This document shows positions 4,790-6,342 of a stretch of 6,342 nucleotides of DNA, piece by piece (the first letter of the stretch is position 1; each line of letters opens with the position of its first letter). This DNA is from Kiritimatiellia bacterium. GTDB taxonomy: Bacteria; Verrucomicrobiota; Kiritimatiellia; JAAZAB01. Where the stretch lies: the NCBI GenBank assembly GCA_018400335.1, contig JAGYMT010000112.1, forward strand, positions 1 to 6,342. The letters run 5' to 3'. The translations under genes were made by a program, and so were the position numbers. Under the pieces are notes generated by a model, which was given only the letters and a program-made list of their open reading frames with translations, was not told where the DNA came from and ran no database searches.

Positions 4790-6342
4790 ATGCTCCGTTC
4801 ACACAATGTTTATGCACACGGGCGGACTTTTCTCGTTATAGCGCTGTGCCTTTTGGCAGCGCTCCCCTGCCTCGCGCTACGACACGACGCCACCGATGCC
4901 TCATCCCGCAACCCTGCAGCCCCCATGCGGCAGGCGCCTGTTCCACGCAACCCTTCAGACGTTCAGCTTGAAGCCACGAAGCTTGCCCGGCACGAAGGCA
5001 TAAACATTGAATGGAATTCCAACCGCGGCACGCCTTTCCGCGTGCGAGGAAAGAACATTGCACGCCGCGCCGCCTTTTCCGGCGGCAGAGGGTTCGCCAT
5101 GAAAGGCGCCGCCTTTCTCGAAAGCGATGCCGTTGCCGTGCTCGACAATCTTTCGGCCATCTTCGGAATCAAGGATGCCGAAAATGAATTCCAGCCGCGG
5201 CGGCGGGAAACGGACGCACTCGGCTTCAGCCACGTCCGCCTCGCACAGGTTCACCGCGGAATCCGGGTCGTAGGCGGACAGCTGATCGCCCACTTCAACG
5301 GCAAAGGCAATGCATACGAGGTCAACGGCAATTACGTCGCGGATATTGACACTGATGTCGAGCCGGGCATTGATCCGGCAGCGGCTCTCGCCGCAGCCCT
5401 GGCCGACCTGTCCACAATGGGCATGTCCGATGCCGCTCCGGCCGGGAATCCCGAACTGGTGGTTTTCGCGTTTCAATCCGACCCGCGCCTGGCCTACGAG
5501 CTTTTTCTATCTCCTGATCCTACCGACGCCACTCCGGGAATCTGGCGATACTGGGTTGACGCGAACGACGGCACGGTGATTCTCCGGTTCAACGACATAA
5601 AGAAGATCTCCGCTCCGACGGAGAACGGCGCGAACGCTTCCATAACGGGCAATATTCTTGCCGGCGAGGGCGGCGGCGCGACAACGGTCACGGGTTGGCT
5701 TGAAAATACCGGTTATTATTACTTATGGAATAATGATCTGCGCTGGTACGTCTACAACTCCGCCAAGTCCGGCTACACGGATCCCAACACCTACGCCTAC
5801 CGCTCAAGCTCCCAATGGGGAATGTCGGATCCATCCGAAATGTCGACGGCCGTCAATTTCGATATCGTGCAGGACTACTTCTCAACGATCCACGGAAGAA
5901 GCAGTTACGACGACAGCAACGCCTACGCCAGGGCGAATGTCCATGTGGGAACGAATTATGTCAATGCTTACTGGGACGGGACTGCGTTCAGTTTCGGAGA
6001 TGGCGACGGGCTTACCGCGAATGCACTTTCAGTCCTCGATGTCTGCGCACACGAATTCACCCATGCCATAACCGAAAACACGGCCAACCTGTTCTACTAT
6101 GCCGAACCGGGCGCGTTGAACGAGTCCTTCTCCGATATTTTCGCCACCTGCGTGGAATTTTACGGACAGCCCGACGGCAGCGACGCCTACCCATCCGCCA
6201 TACACGGTCACACCGACTGGCTCATAGGCGAAGATTGCTGGCTTGACGGCACGGCACTAAGGGACATGCGCGAGCCCGGCAGCAAGGTCACACTCGCCGA
6301 TGGATATCAATTGCCAAGTCGCTATCATGGCACTGATTGGTA
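4790..6342 (+). CDS. secreted M4-family (thermolysin-like) metalloprotease, 3' end cut by the window
   Basis: This zinc endopeptidase is predicted to be exported by Sec and activated by loss of its propeptide. The frame is open for 517 residues to the right edge. Residues 1-30 are a signal peptide (hydrophobic FLVIALCLLAALPCLA, cleavage probably after CLA; no good lipobox). An FTP-type propeptide domain spans about 115-185 (QVHRGIRVVGG from 153, NGNY 179-182) and a PepSY-like part about 195-265, ending in WRYWVDANDGTV. The M4 catalytic domain starts near 280: YYYLWNN, FGDGDG, D417, then HEFTH (421-425) with zinc ligands H421 and H425 and catalytic E422, and third ligand E445 in GALNESFSDIF, exactly 24 residues after H421 as in thermolysin. 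IGEDCW and the start of the RYHGT segment follow. The expected DNGGVHxNSG motif with the proton-donor His lies beyond the window, so completeness cannot be judged. The start is set by GAAAGG at 4778-4783. Confidence 0.92.
   Translation, partial: MLRSHNVYAHGRTFLVIALCLLAALPCLALRHDATDASSRNPAAPMRQAPVPRNPSDVQLEATKLARHEGINIEWNSNRGTPFRVRGKNIARRAAFSGGRGFAMKGAAFLESDAVAVLDNLSAIFGIKDAENEFQPRRRETDALGFSHVRLAQVHRGIRVVGGQLIAHFNGKGNAYEVNGNYVADIDTDVEPGIDPAAALAAALADLSTMGMSDAAPAGNPELVVFAFQSDPRLAYELFLSPDPTDATPGIWRYWVDANDGTVILRFNDIKKISAPTENGANASITGNILAGEGGGATTVTGWLENTGYYYLWNNDLRWYVYNSAKSGYTDPNTYAYRSSSQWGMSDPSEMSTAVNFDIVQDYFSTIHGRSSYDDSNAYARANVHVGTNYVNAYWDGTAFSFGDGDGLTANALSVLDVCAHEFTHAITENTANLFYYAEPGALNESFSDIFATCVEFYGQPDGSDAYPSAIHGHTDWLIGEDCWLDGTALRDMREPGSKVTLADGYQLPSRYHGTDW

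Noticed and set aside
4615..4806. Upstream part of the 102-codon frame containing the leader peptide
   Set aside because: It would begin upstream of the TTGACA promoter and has no plausible ribosome binding site; only the part after the promoter fits a leader peptide.
4844..4880. Lipoprotein signal on the metalloprotease
   Set aside because: The cysteines in the hydrophobic segment follow IAL and ALP, which do not fit the usual lipobox; an ordinary signal peptide is more likely.
4955..5476. Minus-strand open frame of 173 codons
   Set aside because: Antisense to the propeptide of the M4 protease, whose motifs and signal peptide are clear; no domain seen in the antisense frame.

Overview
The window reads as a moderately GC-rich bacterial chromosome segment, probably from a Gram-negative organism. 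It holds a three-gene branched-chain amino acid operon on the minus strand (ilvB, ilvN, leuA, transcribed from about 4.6 kb down to 0.54 kb). A divergent secreted M4-family (thermolysin-like) metalloprotease gene on the plus strand runs off the right edge. Nothing in the sequence fixes the taxon. The style of the intergenic repeats and the cysteine-rich insertion in IlvB made me think of the Planctomycetes-Verrucomicrobia-Lentisphaerae/Kiritimatiellota group, but that is only an impression.

Layout. 1-537: non-coding, rich in inverted repeats and hairpins, with no convincing gene; a short open frame touching the left edge ends at 90. 538-2106 (-): leuA, 2-isopropylmalate synthase. 2164-2664 (-): ilvN, acetolactate synthase regulatory subunit. 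2682-4418 (-): ilvB, acetolactate synthase catalytic subunit. 4419-4650 (-): a leader region with a promoter, a Val/Leu-rich leader peptide and mutually exclusive antiterminator and terminator hairpins, which is a classic transcription attenuator. 4651-4789: shared divergent promoter region. 4790-6342 (+): M4 metalloprotease, 3' end missing.

How it works together. IlvB and IlvN form acetolactate synthase, the first common step of valine and leucine synthesis (and the parallel step for isoleucine). LeuA draws 2-ketoisovalerate from that pathway into leucine. The leader peptide is rich in both Val and Leu codons and lacks Ile, which matches an operon pairing the shared step with the leucine-committing step. 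IlvN keeps the residues known for valine feedback and LeuA keeps its C-terminal leucine-binding domain, so control appears both transcriptional and allosteric. The attenuator is the most interesting element: three RNA segments that can pair as 1:2, 2:3 (12 perfect base pairs) and 3:4 (9 base pairs followed by a U run) can all be read directly from the sequence.
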